This document shows positions 5,569-14,700 of a DNA stretch of 30,531 nucleotides, piece by piece. The stretch covers positions 1 to 30,531 of the IMG/VR virus record IMGVR_UViG_3300030103_003543. One strand, written 5' to 3'. The DNA is from a virus. Position numbers and translations under genes: made by a program. Within the stretch, counting starts at the first letter, position 1. Every line of letters starts with the position of its first letter. The notes below the pieces were generated by a model, which saw only the letters and a program-made list of their open reading frames with translations, did no database searches and was not told the DNA's origin.

Positions 5569-5725
5569 TAGCAACCTTCTTTTTCTTAGTAGTCTTTTTA
5601 GGTGGCTCTACGATAGAAACGTTAGCTTCAGAGGACTGACGTTCAAATGCTTTTTGTGCAAGTTCTTTAGAGTCAAACTCTTGAAGCACTTTGCCACGGA
5701 TGTTGTCAACGAGTTGGTAGGACAT
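5546..5725 (-). CDS. Small hypothetical protein with Lys-rich tail (59 aa)
   Basis: ATG 5725 overlaps the previous stop as TAATG, and the 3' end overlaps terS by 23 bases. The product starts MSYQLVDNIRGKVLQEFDSK and has a short helical region (ELAQKAFERQ) and a PPKKTTKKKK tail. No family is recognised. Double coupling to both neighbours supports it as a real gene despite its length. Confidence 0.75.
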   Translation of the reverse strand: MSYQLVDNIRGKVLQEFDSKELAQKAFERQSSEANVSIVEPPKKTTKKKKVANVKEEGN

Positions 5726-5979
5726 TAACTATTTCTCAATACGATTTGGTCTAATTTGTTTTCAATGCGGATCATATGATCTTCCATCCGCTTAGTCATG
5801 ACCGAAAGGTCTGCCTTTGACACGTAGTCAGTAGCAACACCTAATTCGATAGCGTCAATACGTCGATCAAGACCACTGATACGGTCGTGTACGTTATTAA
5901 CTCTTTGATGTAATCTGTTATTTAAAGCTGCACCGCCAGCAATTGCAGCGATGACTAGCGTCACTGTTGCTTCAAGCAT
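5725..5979 (-). CDS. Membrane-anchored coiled-coil protein (84 aa), lysis candidate
   Basis: ATG 5979 overlaps the upstream stop as TAATG. Residues 3-18 are hydrophobic (EATVTLVIAAIAGGAALNN); the rest looks coiled coil, with heptad-like DRISGLDRRIDAIELGV and MEDHMIRIENKLDQIV. One N-terminal membrane segment plus a long coiled coil is the architecture of an i-spanin such as T7 gp18.5, which also lies between the fibre and terL. From memory, similar short proteins occur in other cyanopodoviruses. A spanin or holin role is inference from shape and position. Confidence 0.8.
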   Translation of the reverse strand: MLEATVTLVIAAIAGGAALNNRLHQRVNNVHDRISGLDRRIDAIELGVATDYVSKADLSVMTKRMEDHMIRIENKLDQIVLRNS

Positions 5980-6635
5980 TACTTGTCGGATTTATTATTA
6001 GTAAGCGATACGATTGGTACGATGTCATTACACAGGACTTCTACTCGACTTCCAGGTCGAAAGGTAAATCCTGCTTTCATAATCTCTGTACATTTAATTG
6101 CACGAACTAGTTCGTAGTCCAAACGCATCTTCTGTTCATGGCGTCTAGCTATTTGCTTGCAGGTTTCAACCATGCCTCCATCAAGAGGTACTGAAAATCC
6201 AAGCTGAACGCCGAAGTTACTTGTACGCTGATAGGACTCAGTATGTACATCACCACCCATATAAAAGGGTTGAAATGTCATAGTAGTTCCATTACAGCTA
6301 TTGCCGTTCGAAAAATATTGTCTACTTGGTGCTCCATTATTTTGGAACTGAACGGCTTGATTGGTCACATTTCCGGTTGCCGCAGCTACAGGGTTTGATG
6401 TGTTGCTAACTTTTGGATCGTTATCCTCAGCGTAAGCAGGGCTTACTGAGAGAAAACCGATAAGGATGTAGTAGTAGACGTTTGTTCGATTACTTCTGTG
6501 ATGTCGATTGTTTCGACTACACCTGCTGCCCGAGTCACTATTTCTAGTTGAAACGGATCTCCAGATTCTGTTACTGAAAATGTAGTTGCAGAATCTTCGA
6601 TTGAGCCACTTGGGGTTACATTTGTTCCAGACCAT
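5979..6635 (-). CDS. Secreted/structural hypothetical protein, start unclear
   Basis: The convincing part begins around residue 60 (near 6458) with a signal-like segment ILIGFLSVSPAYA followed by EDNDPKVSNTSNPVAAATGN, and ends with an HEQKMRLDYELVRAIKCTE helix and four Cys in the C-terminal two thirds. From memory, EDNDPKVSNTSNPVAAATGN recurs in cyanopodovirus proteins of unknown function. The only ATG in frame is 6635, which would add about 55 Arg/Ser/Asn-rich residues that are just the shifted reading of the preceding gene. No ATG, GTG or TTG lies near the signal segment. The given 5' end is therefore an upper limit. Confidence 0.7.
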   Translation of the reverse strand: MVWNKCNPKWLNRRFCNYIFSNRIWRSVSTRNSDSGSRCSRNNRHHRSNRTNVYYYILIGFLSVSPAYAEDNDPKVSNTSNPVAAATGNVTNQAVQFQNNGAPSRQYFSNGNSCNGTTMTFQPFYMGGDVHTESYQRTSNFGVQLGFSVPLDGGMVETCKQIARRHEQKMRLDYELVRAIKCTEIMKAGFTFRPGSRVEVLCNDIVPIVSLTNNKSDK

Positions 6636-6790
6636 GATGAATAATCGCCACCATAAATTTCAGTAGCAATAGTTCTGTCAATATCAATGGTGGTCGTTGT
6701 TGTTGACTGCATTGAACCTTGCGTAAAGTTAGGCGTTACTTGAGCTGATACTGGAGCAGCTAAAAACAGTAGTAGTAGTAGTTTTTTCAA
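6443..6790 (-). CDS. Secreted/structural hypothetical protein with TTG start (115 aa)
   Basis: I choose TTG 6790 because it overlaps the upstream stop as TTGA, has GAGGA a few bases before it, and gives a classic signal peptide (MKKLLLLLFLAAPVSA, then QVTPNFTQGSMQS). The mature part is Thr/Ser-rich and beta-like (TTTTTIDIDR, IYGGDYSSWSGTNVTPSG, DPFQLEIVTRAAG) and ends SLSVFSQ. From memory, QVTPNFTQGSMQSTT is a recurrent cyanophage sequence. No enzyme motif is visible. It may be exported or be a virion component. Confidence 0.78.
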   Translation of the reverse strand: MKKLLLLLFLAAPVSAQVTPNFTQGSMQSTTTTTIDIDRTIATEIYGGDYSSWSGTNVTPSGSIEDSATTFSVTESGDPFQLEIVTRAAGVVETIDITEVIEQTSTTTSLSVFSQ

Positions 6791-7008
6791 AAGATTCCTC
6801 TTATTCCTCTGTTTTGACAAAGATTGCATTTTCTTGCTTTTGGAGGTTTTTGATACCGAATCTTGGGCATCCTTGAACATGGATTACGCCTTGAACAGTT
6901 TTTTACTGATACACCAGGTCTTCCATTTTGTCTTTTTGCTTCAGCAGGATTGCTATCGATAATTCCAACCAACGCAAGAATCAAGGGTAGAATGATTAAT
7001 TTTTTCAT
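6787..7008 (-). CDS. Small secreted Cys-containing protein (73 aa)
   Basis: ATG 7008 overlaps the upstream stop (ATGA). An N-terminal signal peptide is clear (MKKLIILPLILALVGIIDSN, cleavage probably near AEA-K). The mature part is short, basic and has four Cys (NCSRRNPCS and KCNLCQ), which could make two disulfides or a metal site. Family not recognised. It is one of a series of exported small proteins between fibre and terminase. Confidence 0.65.
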   Translation of the reverse strand: MKKLIILPLILALVGIIDSNPAEAKRQNGRPGVSVKNCSRRNPCSRMPKIRYQKPPKARKCNLCQNRGIRGIF

Positions 7009-7181
7009 TTGTTTTTTTCACGTGTGATAGAGAATGTTGCTAATGTCCCGCTTAATATCGAAGCAACGTATGTTGGATCCATTTTTTCCATCCATCCGGC
7101 ATACGAAGCTGTTAATAGTCCGGCAGACCAGACTAAAACTATGAATTTGATAAATCCTTCTTTTTTGTTATCTTGGTCCAC
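7005..7181 (-). CDS. Holin-like small membrane protein with GTG start (58 aa)
   Basis: GTG 7181 starts inside the 3' end of the upstream gene, and the TGA (7007-7005) overlaps the next ATG. The product begins MDQDNKKEGFIKF. It has a hydrophobic segment FIVLVWSAGLLTASYAG, a short loop, and a second weaker one YVASILSGTLATFSI, then a charged tail TREKNK. A charged N-terminus, two membrane segments and a charged C-terminus match small class II holins, and the position after the tail fibre is where T7 has its holin (17.5). Holin function is inference; it is the best candidate in the window. Confidence 0.72.
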   Translation of the reverse strand: MDQDNKKEGFIKFIVLVWSAGLLTASYAGWMEKMDPTYVASILSGTLATFSITREKNK

Positions 7182-7585
7182 AGTAATTTAATAATAGGTT
7201 TTAAAAGAGATACTGTCCTTTTGAAAACTGCAGTTGCCGCTAGGGTTGCTGCAACTGAAACCGTGGCTGTAGTACCAGCGGTCACAAGAATTTCGTTTGA
7301 CGGTAGAGGTACTGACATATCCGTGTATGGGATATCTACTTCTCTCATGTCATTAGGTACTGGCGGTAACTTTACCGGAGGTGTATGAGGTTTTGGTTTA
7401 GCTTTTTCTTTGTCGGATTGTGTTGTCCCTTTGACTCCCGGAGGCGGCCGAAGGTCGCTAGGAGGCACCACAAGCGGCCTGTAATTAGGTAATTCCGCTC
7501 GTGGTATGTCTATTACTGGACGGGGTAGTAATGGTGCCTCAGGGAGCCGCATAGACGGTAATACCGGCGGCTCTCCTAAATCCAT
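7139..7585 (-). CDS. Proline-rich single-pass membrane protein (148 aa)
   Basis: ATG 7585 overlaps the previous stop as TAATG. Residues 1-88 are Pro-rich (PPVLPSMRLPEAPLLPRP, then a KAKPKPHTPPVKLPPVP stretch). Residues 99-120 form a likely membrane segment (ILVTAGTTATVSVAATLAAT), and the C-terminus is basic (KLLWTKITKKKDLSNS). The topology suggests a Pro-rich arm outside and basic residues inside the membrane. It could be a virion or lysis-related envelope protein. No family assigned. Confidence 0.78.
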   Translation of the reverse strand: MDLGEPPVLPSMRLPEAPLLPRPVIDIPRAELPNYRPLVVPPSDLRPPPGVKGTTQSDKEKAKPKPHTPPVKLPPVPNDMREVDIPYTDMSVPLPSNEILVTAGTTATVSVAATLAATAVFKRTVSLLKPIIKLLWTKITKKKDLSNS

Positions 7586-7746
7586 TATTTATTAGGGAAT
7601 AGTCCGTTACGAATAAATTCGACTGCCTTGTCATCAACCTCATTGTCGGTTGACTCGGCCAGTTTAGTTAGAAGATCTACAATAAGTAGCTTAACCTTAT
7701 CTGACTGAATAAAAGAAAAAAGAATTGGACGGATAAGTGTGATCAT
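7585..7746 (-). CDS. Small protein after tail fibre (53 aa)
   Basis: ATG 7746 to TAA 7587-7585, coupled to the next gene by TAATG. The product starts MITLIRPILFSFIQSDKVKL, followed by LIVDLLTKLAESTDNEVDD and AVEFIRNGLFPNK. The N-terminal 14 residues are hydrophobic and the rest looks like two amphipathic helices. From memory this small protein follows the tail fibre in other cyanophages. The place equals T7 gene 17.5, but the hydrophobic stretch is short for a holin. Confidence 0.75.
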   Translation of the reverse strand: MITLIRPILFSFIQSDKVKLLIVDLLTKLAESTDNEVDDKAVEFIRNGLFPNK

Positions 7747-7796
7747 TGTTTTAAAATAATAAATTGTGGTTTAGTTACAACTACACTAATTCTTTA

Positions 7797-10700
7797 TTAG
7801 AGAGGAGATCCAAAGACGAGAATTCGAATGTGAGTAGGGTTGGATGGCGCTGTTTCTGGGTCAGCGTCATCACCTCCGCCTGCACCTCCTGCATCTTCGG
7901 CAGCTTTACTGTCATCACGTACAAAGACCTCAAAGCTTGCTGTCCCATCACCAGCAATGGTAGCTGCGTTGCAATATACATTTTTATCTTCAGGAGCACT
8001 TCCAAACATCAACAAATCATTATTGCTTGAAAATTTAAGACTGTCAGACAACCATACTTTGTAATTACCAGCAGCTATTTTATCAACCTGTTTAACATTG
8101 TTGTTGATTTTCATGCTGATATTAGTACCTGTACTCTGTGCGCCACTAAAAAGAACCCAAGCAGCAGCTGTAAGATTTAGATGGTCACTTGAATCTCTAT
8201 CTGTATTCTTGGTAATAATTTGACCAGTTACTTTATTTGTAAACTGAGAACCAGCACCAGAATACTTAGAGTGGGTATTAGCAGGTTTTTCGGCAGTTAT
8301 ACCAGTGACAGGCCCATTTGTGTAGTATTTAAGTCCGTCAGGATATCCTGTACAAGATATATTGGAATATTCTAAATTCTTATTAGTTGTTGTAAAAGGT
8401 GCGGCAGTAATACTAGATCCATTACTATGATAGAGGTAGACATTGCTAATATGACCTGTGTACTGATAGGACCCTGTACCATCAACCATCTTGATGGGTC
8501 CATCATTAGAGCGGTAGTTGTTAATAAACAGCGACCCTCGTGTATTAGACACGATATTAACTCCAATTTGTCCAATTATTCGGTCTGGATCGTAAGTGCT
8601 CCCAATACCAATACGACCAAATCCATCAACAGACACCCCGTCAATGCTTAGAGATTTAACACCGTCTCGGAAGTAGAATAGACCGGACCCTAATACGTTA
8701 AGCATTGCAGAACCATCTGCAAGTATGTCAATAGCCGTAGCACCTGCAGGATCGTAGTATGACGCCCATGCACCACTCTCGTAGTAATAGAGTTGTCCAT
8801 TGCTTTCAACGCGCACAGCTTCGGTAGCAGCCACACCAGTGGGATATGTTGTGCTTAAGGCACCAACTGTCGCTACCTGAGCAATTTCCGTTCTACCATT
8901 GGAATAATCAAGAGTAACCTTTTCCCAATCCGAAGTTATTTTAAAAGTTGAAAGACTAACAACTTCTTTTACATAGTATTCTCCACCCTCAGTAACTCCC
9001 ATAGATGATGAGCTTAGATTTTCTAACCTAATGGGTTCACCAACTTGGTATCCATGGCGGTCGCAAATAAGCGTATCACTACTGGCAACTAATTGAACGA
9101 TACCTTGAGTCGGGCGATAACCATCTAAACCATGTGCTACATCGTTTTGACCGTCAGATAGATAGAAGTTTTTGAGAGTTACGTCTCTATAAGCTCCCAT
9201 CTCGAAACAACGCGAAGTTCCAAGGTAGTGCTTCCTAGCAACTCCCTGTGACCAACGCTGCTGGGGAGCAACAATCTGAATGTTGCTGTATTGAATACCC
9301 CTAGCAAGAGGTGACTCACCATTATATGTAAAACATTCAAATTCAGTTCCCGGTGAAAGTCTAAAAAACTTACGTCGGATACGAACCCGTGTGCTTGTAG
9401 GAGCACTAGTAAACGTTACCGTTTTGTTGGCAAAGTCAACAGTAAATCCTGAAGTTTGAACTACTTCGGTTCCATTTGTATCATCGAACGACACTTCAAT
9501 GTCAGAGGCACCGGTGAGGTCGGTATTGGGGAATGACCAGCTAAATACCGTTTGAGTGCTAGAACCATCTACGTCATACCATTTATTTAATAGCGAGTTC
9601 CAAGCGTTACTTGACTTACCATCAACACGTTCTTCCCAATCACTTTGATGAGTTTCAAAAGGAACAGCACAGTTAACGATTCTAGTGTTGCTAATAATGA
9701 TGTTGTACGGAGAAGGCTGTGGGGGATGACCTTTAACTTCAATACCACCCATACCATTAAATGCTGTGCAGTTATCGAAAGTGATGTTCCTGCTGCCGTC
9801 GTCAATCTCAATGCAGTTGGTATTAGATGAGCTTGACTTACCACGAGTTTGTTGGAACAAACTGTTTTTAACAAGGACGTTAGAGCACCAGTGAGTAGCA
9901 ATAACATCGTCACCAGCTCCCTCTGCAATGCAATTATCGATGGTGATATATTGAGCACCAAAGATAGCTTTGCCGTTGGAATCCATAGGCATGGATGGCA
10001 TGTTAATCAAGCCATCTAGAGCACTTACAGCGCTAGTATCCTTACTTACTGGAGTAGTGATATCGATTGTCTGGCGCTTACCGTTTGAGATACGGCAGTT
10101 TTTAACAGTAATATGCTTGGCATTAGCAATTGACAATGCACATTGAGTGAAACGCCCAGCAACGGTAGGCTCTGCAATGCTTATAAACCAACGACTCTTA
10201 TTATAGTCGATTTTGATATTGTCAAGTATCACATTCGTTGTTGGTGGATAGTTTACCCAGTTACCGTTTGTACCTTCAGTAGCCGAATACGGGTTGCCAA
10301 TACCTACACAACCAATACGACCATCAATGCCATTCATACTCTTGATGGTTACATCTCCTTCGCCCCTAATGACGCAGTTAGATTTTTTGAAGAAGAGCTG
10401 ATTAGAGATCATATAGACGCCCTCAGGGAAGACCAGGGTCTTACCAGCAGCAGCTGCAATAGCTGAGTTAAGGGCGGAAAGATCATCAGTGACTCCATCA
10501 CCCTTAGCACCGTAATCTTTAACGCTAATTACAGGTGCATTGTTATCAACATAACTTTTAGTTACCAGTGTAGTATCAGAGTCAGTAATAGCAGTAGCAG
10601 TACTAGTTGCCTTTCCTGTAATTGCAATATTACCTGTACCAGTAATGTCCTTACTATTTAAATCTAAGTTTCCGCCAAGTTGAGGAGTAGTGTCTCCAAC

Positions 10701-11732
10701 AATATCAACAGTGTTTGTAGAGGCAGCGGTGACTCTGCCTTGAGCATCAATAGTTAGTGAAGGGATATTTGTTGCAGTACCGTAGCTTCCTGGAGTTACA
10801 GCAGTATTAGCAAGTTTTCCAGCAGTTACTGCGTCGTCTGCAATTTTTGCTGTAGTTACTCCAGTATCAGCCAGTTTAGCTGTAGTTACTCCATCGTCTG
10901 CTAGTTGTGTTGTTCCAATACCACCATTTGCAACTGATATTGTTCCAGAGCTAGTGAAGGGACCACCAGTAAGTCCAGTTCCGGTAGCAACGTTAGTTAC
11001 AGTACCCATGCCAGGAATCGTCCCTGTAACCCATTGAGTACCGTTGTATATCAAAGACTCATTAGTGTTAGGCGAAGGTACGCTGACGTTTGACAACTCA
11101 TTCAACGACATGTCGATTTTTGAGCCGTCAATGGTTCCAAACTTGCTTGAACCAATTGCACCATCGGCAATCGAAATAGTTACTTGATCGCCAGAATTCG
11201 CACCTCCAACTGAATCTGTTAAAGTAATACAGTCACCAGCAATAAGGTCATCAGTAATGACCTTTGCAAGCTGGTTACGATTCACAGCATCAGTGTCAGC
11301 CGCACCTTCGGCTAGAGCCTCGATTCGCTGACTATTCATATTTAAGTCAGCTCGTACCTCAGGGAAGAATTTATCTACCTTTAGGTCACGAAACTCCTGG
11401 GTTACACGGAGTAGTTGGGTGAAGTTGAGATCTAGATCCTGTCCACGTATCGAACTGCCAGGTGTAAAGTTAGGAATCTTCAGTGCATTGAAATCAGTGC
11501 GCCGGAGAATTAGTACCTGAGTGGTTGGAATACTGGTAAACGTAATCGTATTACCAGAGATTGCATAATCTGAAGTAACGGACTTCAGGTCATAGTTACC
11601 CGTAGCAGTGTTGTATAGATAAACGAATACATCGTCATCTTCAAATTTACTGTTGTTAAATGGGTAAGTATATGTAGCTGTTCCGTTTATACTCGGCAAT
11701 ACAAATGCTGCCGACGGAGTTTCAATTGCCAT
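7797..11732 (-). CDS. g17: Tail fibre (T7 gp17-like anchor, beta-helix body)
   Basis: 1311 residues against 553 in T7 gp17. Residues 1-120 are the T7-type anchor that binds the tail (TYTYPFNNSKFEDDDVFVYL, LILRRTDF, GSSIRGQDLDLNFTQLLRVT). Residues 277-315 carry short repeats (DDGVTTAKLADTGVTTAKIA). At 404-425 there is a pectate-lyase-like beta-helix opening (VKDYGAKGDGVTDD), with repeated Asn-rich turns to about 690. Residues 724-790 look like a second copy of the anchor-type sandwich. The C-terminus has a Gly/Asp linker and ends RILVFGSPL. ATG 11732 is 9 bases after the gp16 stop. It determines host recognition. Confidence 0.93.
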   Translation of the reverse strand: MAIETPSAAFVLPSINGTATYTYPFNNSKFEDDDVFVYLYNTATGNYDLKSVTSDYAISGNTITFTSIPTTQVLILRRTDFNALKIPNFTPGSSIRGQDLDLNFTQLLRVTQEFRDLKVDKFFPEVRADLNMNSQRIEALAEGAADTDAVNRNQLAKVITDDLIAGDCITLTDSVGGANSGDQVTISIADGAIGSSKFGTIDGSKIDMSLNELSNVSVPSPNTNESLIYNGTQWVTGTIPGMGTVTNVATGTGLTGGPFTSSGTISVANGGIGTTQLADDGVTTAKLADTGVTTAKIADDAVTAGKLANTAVTPGSYGTATNIPSLTIDAQGRVTAASTNTVDIVGDTTPQLGGNLDLNSKDITGTGNIAITGKATSTATAITDSDTTLVTKSYVDNNAPVISVKDYGAKGDGVTDDLSALNSAIAAAAGKTLVFPEGVYMISNQLFFKKSNCVIRGEGDVTIKSMNGIDGRIGCVGIGNPYSATEGTNGNWVNYPPTTNVILDNIKIDYNKSRWFISIAEPTVAGRFTQCALSIANAKHITVKNCRISNGKRQTIDITTPVSKDTSAVSALDGLINMPSMPMDSNGKAIFGAQYITIDNCIAEGAGDDVIATHWCSNVLVKNSLFQQTRGKSSSSNTNCIEIDDGSRNITFDNCTAFNGMGGIEVKGHPPQPSPYNIIISNTRIVNCAVPFETHQSDWEERVDGKSSNAWNSLLNKWYDVDGSSTQTVFSWSFPNTDLTGASDIEVSFDDTNGTEVVQTSGFTVDFANKTVTFTSAPTSTRVRIRRKFFRLSPGTEFECFTYNGESPLARGIQYSNIQIVAPQQRWSQGVARKHYLGTSRCFEMGAYRDVTLKNFYLSDGQNDVAHGLDGYRPTQGIVQLVASSDTLICDRHGYQVGEPIRLENLSSSSMGVTEGGEYYVKEVVSLSTFKITSDWEKVTLDYSNGRTEIAQVATVGALSTTYPTGVAATEAVRVESNGQLYYYESGAWASYYDPAGATAIDILADGSAMLNVLGSGLFYFRDGVKSLSIDGVSVDGFGRIGIGSTYDPDRIIGQIGVNIVSNTRGSLFINNYRSNDGPIKMVDGTGSYQYTGHISNVYLYHSNGSSITAAPFTTTNKNLEYSNISCTGYPDGLKYYTNGPVTGITAEKPANTHSKYSGAGSQFTNKVTGQIITKNTDRDSSDHLNLTAAAWVLFSGAQSTGTNISMKINNNVKQVDKIAAGNYKVWLSDSLKFSSNNDLLMFGSAPEDKNVYCNAATIAGDGTASFEVFVRDDSKAAEDAGGAGGGDDADPETAPSNPTHIRILVFGSPL

Positions 11733-11741
11733 AGTTAATTA

Positions 11742-14700
11742 TTAAGGGTTGTTGTACTGTCGGATCTCTTCAACACTTTCCTGTAACTGGTTCATAGTGT
11801 CTCGAGCACCATCCAAATCTCCTGCGCTAGTTTTCGTGTCAATAAGATCTTGACCACTATTTTCAAGTAGAATTTCAGGATATTCATTTTCAATAAACAT
11901 TTCAGCAGCTTGACGCGCCTGATTTTCTAGTTTATTAAGCTCATTGTATAAAGGTAACTTATCGGCTTCTATACTGAAGTTTTCAGTAGTCAACTGACCT
12001 GCACGTTTCATTGCACGCATCTTTTCGATGTCATCGTTGTAAGCCTTGTTATTCATAAACTCTCTTTCAATGCGCTTATCATAACCTAGTGATCCAACAT
12101 ACCTAGCAATAGCTTCACGTTGCTCTGCATTATATGAATAACCATCACTATGCTTCGTAAGAGTACGCATACCCGGCCAACCAGTTGAATGCAACCAAAC
12201 TCTCCAAGGTTCACCACCGTCAGAAATAGGCACAGGGCTAGTTACATTGAGAAAGCGTAAAATAGGATTATCAATTAAATTGATTTCCTTACCAGTCCAA
12301 TAATCGACACGTCGAGGTAGCGTGGCATTGACACCAGGAAGACGATTAAACAAATAGCCTTTTAGATCTTTATGGATATCTTTAAGGGAGTTGTCAATTT
12401 GTTGTGAGACAACACCTAATGTTCCAGACATTGGAATCATTGCTCGAGCTTCACGTGCTACAAACCTCTTTAATGCACCCTCCTCACCATTGATCATTTT
12501 AAGAGCAGGTTCAATTCCAGCTAATGGAGATCCGTTTAACCAGGTAGCCGAAAGTGTCCAACCTATATTACGAATAATTTGAGCTTCTTTTTCTTCTGTA
12601 ATTTGAGTCCGATACATAGCCATGTCACCTACAATTGTAAGGACAGGATCTAACATAGGCACACCTGCGTATGAAATCCATTGGTTAACGCCAGGAACAT
12701 AAATAGTTTTTTCTTGATAGTTAAAATTATCTTTAGCAAATTTTCTATCAGTAGGAGATTCTGGTCCGTTACCTCTTAGCCTTCCTTGAAGAGCGTATTG
12801 ATAGAAAACAGTACCAGCAATTGCACCCATAGTTACGCGGCCAAGGTACTCATTTTTAAGCTGCCTAAAAATAGCGATTGCATATGGATTGTTGTCGTAG
12901 TCAATGCCGTGAGCTGCTAATGCTTTGGCAATTGATTCAGGGTCACTTTCCTTAGCCCAAATAGTTGTACCGTATTTATTCATCCCTGGAATTGCTCCAA
13001 TGGGTGTATAAGAAAATCCTTTTTTTAGATAGTTTATACTAGTCCTAGGGAACATAAACAAGGACTTAAAAAGTGGAGATCGTTCAATAAGAGAGTTAAT
13101 CTGAGTCGCTGTTTGGCTGTCAAGATTAAGAGCAATTTCTTGTGAAGCAAACTTGGCTGCCTCATCAGTTAGCAGTCCTGACTTATCAAACATTTTAGAG
13201 TAATGCAGCTTTTCAGATGCCTCTAAAACTTTTTTCATATCTGCTTTATTAGTGATATCACCAGCACGTTCCATGACATCATGGTAAGCATAAATACGTG
13301 AATACAATGTACCCATAAATGTATCGGTGCTGGCATCAATCCCAGACATACCAGTCACACCCCAACGCATATAAGCATTGCGAGACATGTTGTGATGACC
13401 ACGGGTTAGGTTTAATTCAAACTGTCGGCCAAAATCCAATTCACCCGCTTCTTCCATACCTTCGAGTATTTCCCACTTTTGGTTCTCTGTAGCAACCCTA
13501 TAGTCCTTACGGATTGCTTCCAAGAAAGCATCAGGGTCTGCATTGACTTGACGTGCACGCTTAATACCGTCCATAAGAGCACGTTGACTGGTTTCAAGAA
13601 CTCCATGATGTAAATAAAAAAGCCTTTTAAGTGCTTGCCCTTTATCAAATGGAAGTTGGACAGCAGCACCAGCAAGACCATTTGTTATTTTAAATGCAAT
13701 ATCTGCGCTGTTGCCGATAGCAGCAGTACCTGCAGCAAGACCTGAAAGAACATTGTTATAACGGACTGACCACAGCTCACGTGAAAACATATTCATGCCT
13801 TCTCTGTTGAAAAGCAAGTTTTTAAAACTGAGTTGCTTGTCTACCCATTTATACAAAGCAGCAATAGTATTAACATCACCATCAGAATGTCTGAAGGCAT
13901 CCATCAACGGTTTAAGTAGTTGAGGATTCTCACGTCTAGCGGCTTCAATTGATTCTCTAAACTGCTTAATATTTGCATGCCTAGCATTTTTAGCTGTAGT
14001 GAACTCACTATTAATAAGTTGAGTAAGTTCATAAGCATCATCTGACTTACCTTGAAGTCGAGTCAGGATATCTTTATTTTTAAGCATCCAGCCGCTGATG
14101 TACTTATTAAGTCCATGCTCAGCCATCAAAAATTCAAGCTTATCGAGAACCATTTCTTGAACCCGATTGTCATCAGCAATCTCTTGGAAGGTTTCAGCAC
14201 CCTGAGCAAACGAAGTAATTTCACGCCCAAAAGTATCCATAATACGAGCACTTGATTCTGTAACTTGTCTACCTAAATAGAGATCAATAAGATCACGCAT
14301 GGCAAGTTCAGCGCCAAGGTTTTGTACTTCGTTTAAGAAATCAACCTTAGTACCATCTAAAAGTACTTGTGTAGCACGGTCATCCAAGAATAGATTTTTT
14401 AGATCAGCTGGTGACGTACCAGGATTCATGATGTCTGTATAAACCTTCCAAGCGGCATTACTCATGCCAGCACGTGTAACTCTGAAACCATTGATAACCG
14501 CATCAAAGTTGCCTGCTTCACGAGCAGACTCAGCCACACCAAGAACAGCGTTACGACTTCTACCTAGCACATTCGCTTGTCTTACCATAGATGAAGACAA
14601 GACAGGTGCAGGATCACCAATAGCACCTGTGGTTTTCAGGTAAGTAACGTCTGCCATGTTTCGGGCAACGTTAAGAGGTGGTGTGCTTTGAGTAGCAGTA

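Noticed and set aside
6443-6635. Programmed -1 frameshift joining the two secreted proteins
   Set aside because: The second frame is -1 to the first, but no X-XXY-YYZ slippery heptamer fits in the overlap, and a fusion would put a signal-like segment in the middle of the product.
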